This document shows positions 51,571-60,550 of a stretch of 64,000 nt of DNA, piece by piece. The translations under genes and the position numbers were made by a program. Numbering within the stretch: the first letter of the stretch is position 1; every line of letters begins with the position of its first letter. This DNA is from Streptomyces rishiriensis (GTDB taxonomy: Bacteria; Actinomycetota; Actinomycetes; Streptomycetales; Streptomycetaceae), in the NCBI RefSeq assembly GCF_003112535.1, contig NZ_BEWA01000019.1:124001-188000 (forward strand), in the 5' to 3' direction. The notes beneath the pieces were generated by a model. The model searched no databases, was not told where the DNA came from, and saw nothing but the letters and a program-made list of their open reading frames with translations.

Positions 51571-53394
51571 GAAAGCGGCCTCGTCCAGCTCCATCAGGTC
51601 GAGCTCGACGCCCTCGGCGACCTTGCGGGCCAGGGTCACGCCGGGCAGGACGTTGGCCGCGAAGAACTTCGCCGCCGCGATCTTGCCGGTGTAGAACGCC
51701 CGGTCCTTCGCGGAGGCCGTCTCCAGCTTCTCGGCGGCGATCGCCGCGCCCTTGAGGAGCAGGTAGCCGACGATCACGTCACCCGAGGCGAGCAGCAGGC
51801 GCGTGGTGTTGAGGCCCACCTTGTAGATGTTCTTGACGTCCTGCTCGGTGGCGGCGAGGTCGGTCAGCATGAGGCCGACGATGGCCTCCAGCTCGACGGC
51901 CGCCTTGGCGAGGTGCTCGCGGGCGCCCGCCAGGTCCTCGCCGCCGGTGCCGAGCGCCAGGAACTTCTTGATGTCCTCGGCGAGGGAGTTCAGCGCCGCG
52001 CCCTGGTTCCGGACGATCTTCCGGAAGAAGAAGTCCTGGCCCTGGATCGCGGTGGTGCCCTCGTAGAGGGTGTCGATCTTGGCGTCGCGGATGTACTGCT
52101 CGATCGGGTACTCCTGCAGGAAGCCGGAGCCGCCGAACGTCTGCAGCGACTGGGCGAGCTGCTCGTAGCCCTTCTCGGAGCCGTAGCCCTTGACGATCGG
52201 CAGGAGCAGGTCGTTGAGCGCGTGCTCCGTCTTCGCGTCCTCGCCGTTCGCCTCCTTCACGGCGATCGCGTCCTGGATCGAGGCCGTGTAGAGGACGAGC
52301 GCGCGCATGCCCTCCGCGTACGCCTTCTGCGTGATCAGCGAGCGGCGCACGTCGGGGTGGTGGGTGATGGTGACCTTGGGCGCGGCCTTGTCCATGAAGT
52401 TCGCCAGGTCGGGACCCTGGACGCGCTCCTTGGCGTACTCCAGCGCGTTGAGGTAACCGGTGGAGAGCGTGGAGATCGCCTTCGTGCCGACCATCATGCG
52501 GGCGAACTCGATGATGCGGAACATCTGGCGGATGCCGTCGTGCTTGTCGCCGATCAGCCAGCCCTTGGCCGGGTGCCGGTCGCCGAACGTCATCTCGCAG
52601 GTGTTGGAGGCCTTCAGGCCCATCTTGTGCTCGACGTTCGTGGCGTAGACGCCGTTGCGCTCGCCCAGTTCGCCGGTCTCGAAGTCGAAGAGCGTCTTCG
52701 GGACCATGAAGAGGGACAGGCCCTTGGTGCCGGGACCGGCGCCCTCGGGACGGGCCAGCACGTAGTGGAGGATGTTCTCCGACATGTCGTGCTCGCCGGA
52801 CGTGATGAAGCGCTTCACGCCCTCGATGTGCCAGGAGCCGTCCTCCTGCTGGACCGCCTTGGTGCGGCCGGCGCCCACGTCCGAGCCGGCGTCCGGCTCG
52901 GTGAGGACCATGGTCGAGCCCCACTGCTTCTCGACGGCGATCTGCGCGATCTTCTTCTGGACGTCGTTGCCCTCGTCGAAGAGGATGCCGGCGAAGGCCG
53001 GGCCGGAGGAGTACATCCACACGGCCGGGTTCGCGCCGAGGATCAGCTCCGCGAAGCCCCAGATCAGCGACGGCGGGGCGGTGGTGCCGCCGATCTCCTC
53101 GGGCAGGCCGAGGCGCCAGTACTCGGAGTCCATGAAGGCCTGGTAGCTCTTCTTGAACGACGCGGGCACCGGAGCGGTGTTGGTCTGCGGGTCGAAGACC
53201 GGCGGGTTGCGGTCGGCGTCCACGAAGGACTCCGCCAGCTCGTTCTCCGAGAGGCGGGTCAGCTCCTCCAGGATGCTTTTCGCGGTCTCGGTGTCCATCT
53301 CCTCGAACGGGCCGGAGCCGTACAGCTTGTCGCGCCCGAGTACTTCGAAGAGGTTGAACTCGATGTCGCGGAGATTCGACTTGTAGTGCCCCAT
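51568..53394 (-). CDS. acyl-CoA dehydrogenase, long FadE5-like form
   Basis: 608 aa, longer than standard (~390) because of extra N- and C-terminal domains, as in mycobacterial FadE5 and ACAD10/11-like enzymes. Visible features: MGHYKSNLRDIEFNLFEVL start shared by the FadE5 group, MVLTEPDAGSDVG flavin contact (~166), IEGVKRFITSGEHD (~189), a QTFGGSGFLQEYPIEQYIRDAKI segment with catalytic Glu in YEGTTAIQGQD (~425-450). FadE5 acts on medium to very long acyl-CoAs. ATG at 53392-53394; upstream 53470-53500 has a GTAGC/GCTAC inverted repeat that may be a regulator site. Monocistronic. Confidence 0.92.
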   Translation of the reverse strand: MGHYKSNLRDIEFNLFEVLGRDKLYGSGPFEEMDTETAKSILEELTRLSENELAESFVDADRNPPVFDPQTNTAPVPASFKKSYQAFMDSEYWRLGLPEEIGGTTAPPSLIWGFAELILGANPAVWMYSSGPAFAGILFDEGNDVQKKIAQIAVEKQWGSTMVLTEPDAGSDVGAGRTKAVQQEDGSWHIEGVKRFITSGEHDMSENILHYVLARPEGAGPGTKGLSLFMVPKTLFDFETGELGERNGVYATNVEHKMGLKASNTCEMTFGDRHPAKGWLIGDKHDGIRQMFRIIEFARMMVGTKAISTLSTGYLNALEYAKERVQGPDLANFMDKAAPKVTITHHPDVRRSLITQKAYAEGMRALVLYTASIQDAIAVKEANGEDAKTEHALNDLLLPIVKGYGSEKGYEQLAQSLQTFGGSGFLQEYPIEQYIRDAKIDTLYEGTTAIQGQDFFFRKIVRNQGAALNSLAEDIKKFLALGTGGEDLAGAREHLAKAAVELEAIVGLMLTDLAATEQDVKNIYKVGLNTTRLLLASGDVIVGYLLLKGAAIAAEKLETASAKDRAFYTGKIAAAKFFAANVLPGVTLARKVAEGVELDLMELDEAAF

Positions 53395-53640
53395 GGTGAC
53401 GGCTCCCGGCTCCCTAGAGAGATCGGCGAGGCACTGGATCCTCGCGCTAGTTCACGTACCAACAAGTAGCTACGATGATGCTACCCGTCGGTAATAAGCC
53501 GCAACCCCTACTCGGTCAAGTGTGAGAAGGGTCTAGTCGACGGGAGACGGGACGGCGGCCACGGCCGGGCGGTCTCACGACGGCGGCGGGATGTTTCCCC
53601 TGCCGCTCGCCGGCCGGTCCGTCTCGGTACGCTTGCGCCC

Positions 53641-54120
53641 ATGTACGGATACGGCCAGCCCATGGACGGGGCCGCACAGCAGCAGTACGCCCCGCCGCAG
53701 CAGCAGATGCCCGGCGGCCACGGCGGTTACGGCCAGCAGCCGCCGCTCTATCCGGAGCCCTCCCCGCCGTCCCTCGCGGACGCGGTGCGGGCCTTCACCA
53801 CCGGCCAGCTGGCCGCCGAGGACTTCCAGCAGGTCTTCGCGACCTCCAAGGTCTACTGCCCGCGCGGCGACAACCCCGGTTTCCTCGCGCTGCACAACAC
53901 CCAGCAGCCGGTGATCCCGATGTTCACCAGCCTCAAGGAACTGCGCCGGTACGCGGGCAAGGAGTCCAAGTACTTCGTGATCACCGGGGCGGAGGTGATC
54001 GACCTGCTGCCCACCGGCTACGGCTTCGTCCTCGACATGGAGGGCGAGCACCGGATGGTCTTCGACGCGAAGGCCGTCGAGCAGATGGTCGAGTTCGCGA
54101 TGCGCAGGATGTACGGCTGA
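53641..54120 (+). CDS. SseB-family protein
   Basis: 159 aa. The first ~40 residues are Gln/Gly/Tyr/Pro-rich (MYGYGQPMDGAAQQQY). The rest is an SseB N-terminal-type fold: LADAVRAFTTGQLAAEDFQQ, VYCPRGDNPGFLAL, VIPMFTSLKELRRYAG, VITGAEVIDLLPTGYGFVLD. Originally named for type III secretion chaperones, the domain is common in Streptomyces cytosolic proteins with no assigned job. A strong terminator follows. Confidence 0.85.
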   Translation: MYGYGQPMDGAAQQQYAPPQQQMPGGHGGYGQQPPLYPEPSPPSLADAVRAFTTGQLAAEDFQQVFATSKVYCPRGDNPGFLALHNTQQPVIPMFTSLKELRRYAGKESKYFVITGAEVIDLLPTGYGFVLDMEGEHRMVFDAKAVEQMVEFAMRRMYG

Positions 54121-54158
54121 GCGTTTTCCGTGTCCTGTCCCGCCCCGTCGGCGGGAGC

Positions 54159-54182
54159 GCCCGGAGGGAATGCCCTCCGGGC
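54159..54182 (+). terminator. terminator after the SseB-like gene
   Basis: GCCCGGAGGG (54159-54168), 4-nt loop, CCCTCCGGGC (54173-54182), then TTTCG. Confidence 0.85.
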
Positions 54183-54256
54183 TTTCGCTGTTATGGGTGG
54201 CAGAAAGTTCAACGCTCAACTAAACTCGGACGTACGTCGCCCAAGGAGGTACGGAC

Positions 54257-55237
54257 ATGCCCGCAGTGACCGTCGAGAACCCGCTGACCCTGCCGCGCGT
54301 CGCGGCAGCGGCCGACGCGGTCGCACGTCCCGTGCTCACCGTCACGACCGCGCCGAGCGGTTTCGAGGGTGAGGGCTTCCCGGTGCGCCGTGCGTTCGCC
54401 GGGATCAACTACCGACACCTCGACCCGTTCATCATGATGGACCAGATGGGCGAGGTGGACTACGCGCCGGGCGAGCCGAAGGGCACGCCCTGGCACCCGC
54501 ACCGCGGCTTCGAGACCGTCACCTACATCATCGACGGGATCTTCGACCACCAGGACAGCCAGGGCGGCGGCGGCACCATCACCAACGGCGACACCCAGTG
54601 GATGACGGCCGGCTCGGGCCTGCTCCACATCGAGGCGCCGCCGGAGTCCCTGGTCATGTCCGGCGGTCTCTTCCACGGCCTCCAGCTGTGGGTGAACCTC
54701 CCGGCCAAGGACAAGATGATGGCCCCCCGCTACCAGGACATCCGCGGCGGACACGTACAGCTCCTGACCACCCCCGACGGCGGCGCGCTGCTGCGCGTCA
54801 TCGCGGGCGAGCTGGACGGCCACGCGGGGCCGGGAATCACCCACACCCCCATCACCATGGTCCACGCGACCCTCGCGCCGGGCGCGGAGCTCACTCTTCC
54901 GTGGCGCGAGGACTTCAACGGGCTCGCCTACGTCCTGGCGGGCCGCGGTGCGGTCGGCGCCGAGCGCCGCCCGATCCACCTGGGCCAGACGGCGGTCTTC
55001 GGCGCGGGTTCCTCGCTGACCGTCCGCGCGGACGAGAAGCAGGACTCCCACACGCCCGACCTGGAGGTCGTCCTCCTCGGCGGGCAGCCGATCCGCGAGC
55101 CGATGGCCCACTACGGCCCGTTCGTCATGAACACCCGCGACGAGCTCCAGCAGGCCTTCGACGACTTCCAGAAGGGGCGCCTGGGCACGATCCCCGCGGT
55201 CCACGGAATGACCGAGGGCGGCCCGCAGACCGCCTGA
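54257..55237 (+). CDS. pirin family protein
   Basis: 326 aa bicupin. The N-terminal cupin holds the iron ligands in HPHRGFETVTYI (~78-89) and the following GLLHIEAPP region (~122), as in human pirin and bacterial quercetinase-like pirins. The C-terminal cupin is degenerate. Many bacterial pirins bind iron and may be redox sensors or quercetin dioxygenases; the role here is open. A very good ribosome site AAGGAGG (54243-54249) precedes the ATG. The upstream AGTTCAACGCTCAACT (54207-54222) is a loose palindrome that could be an operator. Confidence 0.9.
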   Translation: MPAVTVENPLTLPRVAAAADAVARPVLTVTTAPSGFEGEGFPVRRAFAGINYRHLDPFIMMDQMGEVDYAPGEPKGTPWHPHRGFETVTYIIDGIFDHQDSQGGGGTITNGDTQWMTAGSGLLHIEAPPESLVMSGGLFHGLQLWVNLPAKDKMMAPRYQDIRGGHVQLLTTPDGGALLRVIAGELDGHAGPGITHTPITMVHATLAPGAELTLPWREDFNGLAYVLAGRGAVGAERRPIHLGQTAVFGAGSSLTVRADEKQDSHTPDLEVVLLGGQPIREPMAHYGPFVMNTRDELQQAFDDFQKGRLGTIPAVHGMTEGGPQTA

Positions 55238-55253
55238 GTTCCGGTACCTTGCG

Positions 55254-55298
55254 ACAGGGCCCGAAGCCGCAACTTAGGTTTGCGACTTCGGGCCCTGT
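55254..55298. terminator. bidirectional terminator between pirin and BRO-N genes
   Basis: 19-bp arms 55254-55272 and 55280-55298 with one mismatch and a 7-nt loop; between convergent genes. Confidence 0.88.
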
Positions 55299-55317
55299 CA
55301 TGCGTCTGCGTGCCGTG

Positions 55318-56193
55318 TCACGGCAGCACGTAGACGGGCGTTCCGTCGGGGGCGCATCCCGTCTGACGCACACAGCCCCGCTTGAGCAGCATGCGCAGAC
55401 AGTCGTGGACGCGTTCGTGCGGGAGTCCCGTGCGGGTGGCGATCTCCTCCACGCGGTAGCGGGCCTCGCCGCGCGTCAACGCCGGGGCGAGCAGGGCGGC
55501 GACCGCGTGCACGTCCTCCGTGACGACGAGGTTCCTCGTCTTCCAGGTGGCGAGGAGCTCACGGGGCGTCGGCTTCGACGCGTCTACGGCGGGGGCCCTC
55601 AGGGACTCGGAGATGTCCCGCAACAGGTCCGCCATGATCCGCTGGGTGTCGAGGATCTGGCCGAGTACGTCGTTCGTGCGCGTGCCTCGCTCTTCGAGCC
55701 GGACGATGGCGTCGACGACCTGCTTCGGCATGACGTACGCGGTGCCGCCGGCGGGGGCGGGCTGCACGGGCGCCGGTTCCAGGGAGTAGGAGCCCTCCTG
55801 CTGGATGGTTGCGATGACCTGTGAGACCCAGCGCTTGAAGGGTTGCGCCTCCGGCTTGGTGCAGGCGTTGACCATGAGGATCAAGCCCTGGAGGTTGACG
55901 ACGTTCATGTCTCGTCGCCACTCTCGACCTGCGGGAATGCCGAGAGTGTGCTTCTGGAGCACACTCTCGACGCTGTCGAAGTTGGCCGCGTCGGCAATGT
56001 TGCGCAGAGTGGAACCGACGTGTGCGTAGCCCAGGTTCTTGCACACGTCGACCGCCGGGAACCAGTGCGTGCCGTCCGGCATGGTCAGCCTCCGTACGCG
56101 CGCGCCCGTCGCCGCGTACACGAAGTCACTGATGTCGATCGCGTCCTGCCGTGCCGCCGTTCGAGACGGCGGTGTGTTGTTCTGCTCGTACAT
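55318..56193 (-). CDS. BRO-N domain protein (phage antirepressor-like)
   Basis: 291 aa. Residues ~25-130 are a BRO-N domain: YAATGARVRRLTMPDGTHWF, PAVDVCKNLGYAHVGSTLRN, and VNLQGLILMVNACTKPEAQPF, WVSQVIATI. A linker and coiled region follow; the C-terminal ~65 residues look like a winged helix (YRVEEIATRTGLPHERVHDCLRMLLKRG). BRO-N is typical of phage antirepressors and DNA-virus proteins, but there is no phage gene around it and the G+C and codon use match the neighbours, so it is probably a domesticated chromosomal regulator. It lies 72 bp downstream of, and on the same strand as, the SpoIIE phosphatase gene. Confidence 0.85.
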   Translation of the reverse strand: MYEQNNTPPSRTAARQDAIDISDFVYAATGARVRRLTMPDGTHWFPAVDVCKNLGYAHVGSTLRNIADAANFDSVESVLQKHTLGIPAGREWRRDMNVVNLQGLILMVNACTKPEAQPFKRWVSQVIATIQQEGSYSLEPAPVQPAPAGGTAYVMPKQVVDAIVRLEERGTRTNDVLGQILDTQRIMADLLRDISESLRAPAVDASKPTPRELLATWKTRNLVVTEDVHAVAALLAPALTRGEARYRVEEIATRTGLPHERVHDCLRMLLKRGCVRQTGCAPDGTPVYVLP

Positions 56194-56265
56194 CGAGCAT
56201 CACCTCCGCCTCGGACGCTAGGCATATGCCCGACCGGCGGGTGTGCCTCTTACGGAGGTTCATCC

Positions 56266-58449
56266 TTATAGGGGATGGTGAGGCATCGATTCTTCGGTTT
56301 TGCGCGGCTCTTGGGGCTCGTAGAGCTCGAACCAGATGCTCTTGCCCTCGCCCCGGGGCGACACCCCCCAGGTGTGCGCGAGGAGTTCGATGAGGACCAG
56401 GCCGCGGCCCGAGGAGGCCAGTTCGCCGGGGCGGCGTTTGTGCGGCAGGTCGTCGCTGGTGTCGGTGACCTCGATGCGCAGCCGGCGTTCGCCGGGCGCA
56501 CCGGTGACCTCGGCGACGAGCAGCGCGTCGGCGTCGGTGTGGACGAGGACGTTCGTGAGGGTCTCGGAGACGAGGAGAACCGCGGAGTCGACCTGGTCCG
56601 CGCAGGTCCAGTCGTGCAGCAGCTCGCGCACCTGCTGCCGGGCGACGGCGATCCGCTCCGGCTCGGCCTGCGCGACCGTCAGCATCGAACGGCGCACGAG
56701 CCGTCGCGCCGGAAGGGGGACGGCCTCCGGACCGCAGCCGCCCTCGCCCTGCCGGCACAGGAGCAGGAGGGCGATGTCGTCCTCGCGACGGTCCGCGAGG
56801 GGGCCCGTGGTGTGGTGTGAGGAGGGGCCGTGCACCGCCTGGACCAGGGCGTCGGCCAGTTCCTCCAGGTCGCCCTCGTGCGCCTCCAGGGTCTTGCGGA
56901 CGCGCTGCCAGCCGGTGTCGAGGTCGTGGCCCCCGGTTTCCAGGAGGCCGTCGGTGCACAGCATCAACGTTTCGCCGGGCTCCAGGACGAGGCGGGTGGT
57001 GGGGTAGTCGGCGTCCGGGTCGATGCCCAGGGGCAGGCCGCCGGCGGTCGCCCTGACCAGCACCGTGCCGTCGGCCATCCGGATCGCGGGGTCCAGATGG
57101 CCGGCCCGGGCGGCCTCCAGGACGCCGGTCGCCGGGTCGACCTCGACGTAGAGACAGGTGGCGAACCGCAGGTCGGCGCCGCCGTCCGCGTCGGCGAGAC
57201 CGTGCAGGAAGCCGGAGGCGCGCGAGAGGACGGCGTCGGGGCGGTGCCCCTCGGCGGCGTACGCCCGCAGCGCGATGCGCAGTTGGCCCATGAGGCCCGC
57301 CGCGCGCACATCGTGACCCTGGACGTCCCCGATGACCAGGGCGAACCGGCCTCCTCCGCGCCTGGTCCGGGAGGCGCCCGCGGGCAGCGGGATCATGTCG
57401 TACCAGTCGCCTCCGACCTGGAGGCCGCCGCCGGTCGGTATGTAGCGGGCGGCGAGCGTCAGGCCCGGTATCTCCGGACCCAGGCTGGGCAGCATGGAGC
57501 GTTGCAGGCCGTCGGTCAGCTCGCGCTGGGTCTCCGCCGCCCCGGCGCGGGTGAGGGCCTGGGCGAGCATGCGCGCCACGGTCGTCAGCACGGACCGCTC
57601 GTCGGGGGTGAACGCCACCGGGTACGCGAAGGCGGCCATCCACGCGCCCATGGTGCGGCCGGCCACCGTCAGCGGCAGGAACGCCCACGAGTGCCGGCCG
57701 AAGTGCGCGGCCATCGGCCAGGTGAGGGGGTAGCGCTCCTTGTACCGCTCGGGTGAGGACAGATAGACGGCCCGCCCGGTGCGCACGACCTCGGCGGCCG
57801 GATAGTCCGTCTGGAGGGACATCTGAGTGAAGGGAACCTCGTCGCCGGGCTGCTGTCCGTGGTGGCCGATGATCGTCAGCCGGTCGCCCGTGACGCCGAA
57901 GACGGCCAGCCCGTCCGGTGAGAAGCCCGGCATCGACAGGGCCGCCGCGACCCGCAGCACCTCCTCCGTGGAGCGTGCCTCGGCCAGCGCCCGGCCCGCG
58001 TCCAGCAGGAACGCCTCGCGCGAGCGCCGCCAGTCGCCGGTGACGGCGGTCCGTCCGGCGGCGGTGCCCGGAGTCGGCTCGGTGACCTCCTGGAGGGTGC
58101 CGATCAGCTCGTAGGCCTTCTTCACCGGGTCGAAGGACGGCTTCGAGCGACTGCGGACGACCCGCACGACCCGGCCCCGGTCGTCCATGATCCGGATCCG
58201 CACCTCGGCGAGGGTGCCCTCGGCGACGGCGAGCTGCACCACGCCGGTGATCTCGTTCCAGTCGACGGGGTGCAGACGGGCCCGGGTCTGGGCCTCCGTG
58301 AGGACCGCCTCCTCGGCGGGCAGCCCGAGCAGCCGGGCTGCCTCGGCATCGACCGTGACCAGCCCGGTGGCGGTGTCCCAGTGCCACACGCCGGTCGCGA
58401 GGGAGACAAGGACCTCCCCCACGGCGGGCAGCGGCTCGCCAGTACGCAT
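56266..58449 (-). CDS. SpoIIE-type PP2C phosphatase with PAS, GAF and HATPase domains
   Basis: 727 aa, four modules. PAS-like at ~10-115 (WHWDTATGLVTVDAEAARLL), GAF at ~150-300 (ALAEARSTEEVLRVAAAL to LTTVARMLAQAL), SpoIIE phosphatase at ~325-560 (GGGLQVGGDWYDMIPL, FALVIGDVQGHD, GHLDPAIRMADG, LCTDGLLETGG) and a C-terminal GHKL anti-sigma-type kinase domain at ~590-715 (SETLTNVLVHTDADALLVAE, GRGLVLIELLAH). Such proteins switch anti-anti-sigma factors by dephosphorylation and can carry the opposing kinase in the same chain. Soluble, no membrane helix. ATG at 58447-58449. Divergent from aspS with a parS site between them. BRO-N gene follows after 72 bp. Confidence 0.92.
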   Translation of the reverse strand: MRTGEPLPAVGEVLVSLATGVWHWDTATGLVTVDAEAARLLGLPAEEAVLTEAQTRARLHPVDWNEITGVVQLAVAEGTLAEVRIRIMDDRGRVVRVVRSRSKPSFDPVKKAYELIGTLQEVTEPTPGTAAGRTAVTGDWRRSREAFLLDAGRALAEARSTEEVLRVAAALSMPGFSPDGLAVFGVTGDRLTIIGHHGQQPGDEVPFTQMSLQTDYPAAEVVRTGRAVYLSSPERYKERYPLTWPMAAHFGRHSWAFLPLTVAGRTMGAWMAAFAYPVAFTPDERSVLTTVARMLAQALTRAGAAETQRELTDGLQRSMLPSLGPEIPGLTLAARYIPTGGGLQVGGDWYDMIPLPAGASRTRRGGGRFALVIGDVQGHDVRAAGLMGQLRIALRAYAAEGHRPDAVLSRASGFLHGLADADGGADLRFATCLYVEVDPATGVLEAARAGHLDPAIRMADGTVLVRATAGGLPLGIDPDADYPTTRLVLEPGETLMLCTDGLLETGGHDLDTGWQRVRKTLEAHEGDLEELADALVQAVHGPSSHHTTGPLADRREDDIALLLLCRQGEGGCGPEAVPLPARRLVRRSMLTVAQAEPERIAVARQQVRELLHDWTCADQVDSAVLLVSETLTNVLVHTDADALLVAEVTGAPGERRLRIEVTDTSDDLPHKRRPGELASSGRGLVLIELLAHTWGVSPRGEGKSIWFELYEPQEPRKTEESMPHHPL

Positions 58450-58555
58450 TGCCCCACTTTAAGAAGAGGAGAACGAAGAGTGCCACTGCTCACCGGCGCC
58501 GCTGCCACCCGGTAAGGGTGGGAGCCGATCACCACGTGCCCGGTACGCTGGGGGT

Positions 58556-58569
58556 GTTTCACGTGAAAC
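58556..58569. promoter_or_regulatory. parS site 5
   Basis: Exact GTTTCACGTGAAAC with T/A flanks, 46 bp upstream of the aspS start. A -10-like TACGCT (58543-58548) would place the aspS transcription start right at the site. Confidence 0.9.
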
Positions 58570-58614
58570 ACCATGAAACCCAGACCCCGATCCGCGAAGA
58601 CTGGATGAACGACG

Positions 58615-60378
58615 ATGCATCGGTACAGGTCCCACACCTGCGGCGAGCTCCGCGCCTCTGACGTCGGGAGCGACGTCCGGCTGAGCGGCTGGCTGCACAA
58701 TCGGCGCGACCTGGGCGGCATCCTCTTCATCGATCTGCGCGACCACTACGGCATCACGCAGCTCGTCGCCCGTCCGGGCACGCCCGCGTACGAGGCCCTC
58801 GACAAGCTGACCAAGGAGTCGACGGTCCGCGTCGACGGCAAGGTCGTCTCGCGCGGTGCGGAGAACGTCAACGCCGAGCTGCCGACCGGTGAGGTCGAGG
58901 TCGAGGTCGGAGAGGTCGAGCTGCTGGGCGCGGCCGCCCCGCTGCCCTTCACGATCAACGCCGAGGACGGGGTCAACGAGGAGCGGCGGCTGGAGTACCG
59001 CTTCCTGGACCTGCGCCGTGAGCGCATGCACCGCAACATCATGCTGCGCACGGCGGTCATCTCGGCCATCCGGCACAAGATGACGGCGCTGGGCTTCAAC
59101 GAGATGGCGACGCCGATCCTGTCGGCGACCTCTCCCGAGGGCGCCCGCGACTTCGTCGTCCCGTCCCGGCTGCACGCGGGCAGGTTCTACGCGCTGCCGC
59201 AGGCCCCGCAGCAGTTCAAGCAGCTGCTGATGATCTCGGGCTTCGACCGCTACTTCCAGATCGCCCCCTGCTTCCGTGACGAGGACGCCCGCGCGGACCG
59301 TTCGCCGGGCGAGTTCTACCAGCTCGACGTCGAGATGAGCTTCGTCGAGCAGGAGGACGTCTTCCAGCCGATCGAGAAGCTCATGACCGAGCTGTTCGAG
59401 GAGTTCGGCGGCGGCCGCCACGTCACCTCCCCCTTCCCGCGGATCCCGTTCCGCGAGTCGATGCTGAAGTACGGCTCCGACAAGCCGGACCTGCGGGCCA
59501 AGCTGGAGCTCGTCGACATCACCGACGTCTTCGAGGGGTCGGAGTTCAAGGCGTTCGCGGGCAAGCACGTGCGTGCGCTGCCGGTGCCGGACGTCTCCGC
59601 TCAGCCCCGGAAGTTCTTCGACCAGCTCGGCGACTTCGCCGTCTCGCAGGGTGCGAAGGGCCTGGCCTGGGTCCGCGTGGCCGAGGACGGCTCGCTGACC
59701 GGCCCGATCGCGAAGTTCCTGACCGAGGCGAACGTCGCCGAGCTGACCAAGCGCCTCTCCCTGGCCGCCGGTCACGCGGTGTTCTTCGGCGCGGGCGAGT
59801 TCGACGAGGTCTCGAAGATCATGGGCGCGGTGCGGGTCGAGGCCGCCAAGCGCGCCGGGCACTTCGAGGAGGGCGTCTTCCGGTTCTGCTGGATCGTCGA
59901 CTTCCCGATGTACGAGAAGGACGAGGAGACCGGCAAGATCGACTTCTCGCACAACCCGTTCTCGATGCCGCAGGGCGGCCTGGAGGCCCTGGAGACCCAG
60001 GACCCGCTGGACATCCTCGGCTGGCAGTACGACATCGTCTGCAACGGCGTCGAGCTCTCGTCCGGCGCGATCCGTAACCACGAGCCCGAGATCATGCTCA
60101 AGGCGTTCGAGATCGCCGGTTACGACCACGAGACCGTCGAGGAGAAGTTCGCCGGCATGCTGCGCGCGTTCCGCTTCGGCGCCCCGCCGCACGGCGGCAT
60201 CGCGCCCGGCGTCGACCGCATCGTCATGCTGCTGGCCGACGAGCCGAACATCCGCGAGACCATCGCCTTCCCGCTCAACGGCAACGCCCAGGACCTGATG
60301 ATGGGCGCGCCGACGGAGCTGGAGGAGGCCCGGCTCAGGGAACTGCACCTCTCGGTGCGCAAGCCGCAGCCCAAGTAG
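58615..60378 (+). CDS. aspS: aspartyl-tRNA synthetase
   Basis: 587 aa class II synthetase of bacterial type. N-terminal anticodon-binding OB fold (GWLHNRRDLGGILFIDLRD), then motif 2 FRDEDARADRSPGEFYQLD with the ATP-binding Arg, the bacterial GAD insertion (~290-410), and motif 3 GIAPGVDRIVMLL near 535. It charges tRNA-Asp, or both Asp and Asn tRNAs if the strain uses the transamidation route; sequence alone does not settle that. ATG at 58615 begins MHRYRSHTCGEL, the family start; the ribosome site is weak. Monocistronic with a strong terminator. Confidence 0.97.
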   Translation: MHRYRSHTCGELRASDVGSDVRLSGWLHNRRDLGGILFIDLRDHYGITQLVARPGTPAYEALDKLTKESTVRVDGKVVSRGAENVNAELPTGEVEVEVGEVELLGAAAPLPFTINAEDGVNEERRLEYRFLDLRRERMHRNIMLRTAVISAIRHKMTALGFNEMATPILSATSPEGARDFVVPSRLHAGRFYALPQAPQQFKQLLMISGFDRYFQIAPCFRDEDARADRSPGEFYQLDVEMSFVEQEDVFQPIEKLMTELFEEFGGGRHVTSPFPRIPFRESMLKYGSDKPDLRAKLELVDITDVFEGSEFKAFAGKHVRALPVPDVSAQPRKFFDQLGDFAVSQGAKGLAWVRVAEDGSLTGPIAKFLTEANVAELTKRLSLAAGHAVFFGAGEFDEVSKIMGAVRVEAAKRAGHFEEGVFRFCWIVDFPMYEKDEETGKIDFSHNPFSMPQGGLEALETQDPLDILGWQYDIVCNGVELSSGAIRNHEPEIMLKAFEIAGYDHETVEEKFAGMLRAFRFGAPPHGGIAPGVDRIVMLLADEPNIRETIAFPLNGNAQDLMMGAPTELEEARLRELHLSVRKPQPK

Positions 60379-60446
60379 CGGGGCGAGCGGCCCGCGGCGG
60401 GGGCGAGCACCCGGCGGGGCGCGGAAACGCGGAACACAAGCTCCTG

Positions 60447-60478
60447 GTGGCCCGGAACCGACGTCGGTTCCGGGCCAC
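60447..60478 (+). terminator. aspS terminator
   Basis: GTGGCCCGGAACCGAC (60447-60462) is followed at once by its exact inverse (60463-60478), then TTTCGTT. 16-bp potential stem. Confidence 0.9.
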
Positions 60479-60550
60479 TTTCGTTCTCCCCGGCAACTGA
60501 CAGCTTCCGCCCATGCTCCTGACAGGTCCGGTCCCTAGCGTCCCCGCCTT

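Noticed and set aside
55318..56193. Prophage or integrated element around the BRO-N gene
   Set aside because: No integrase, att repeats, terminase or base-composition shift; neighbours are housekeeping genes.
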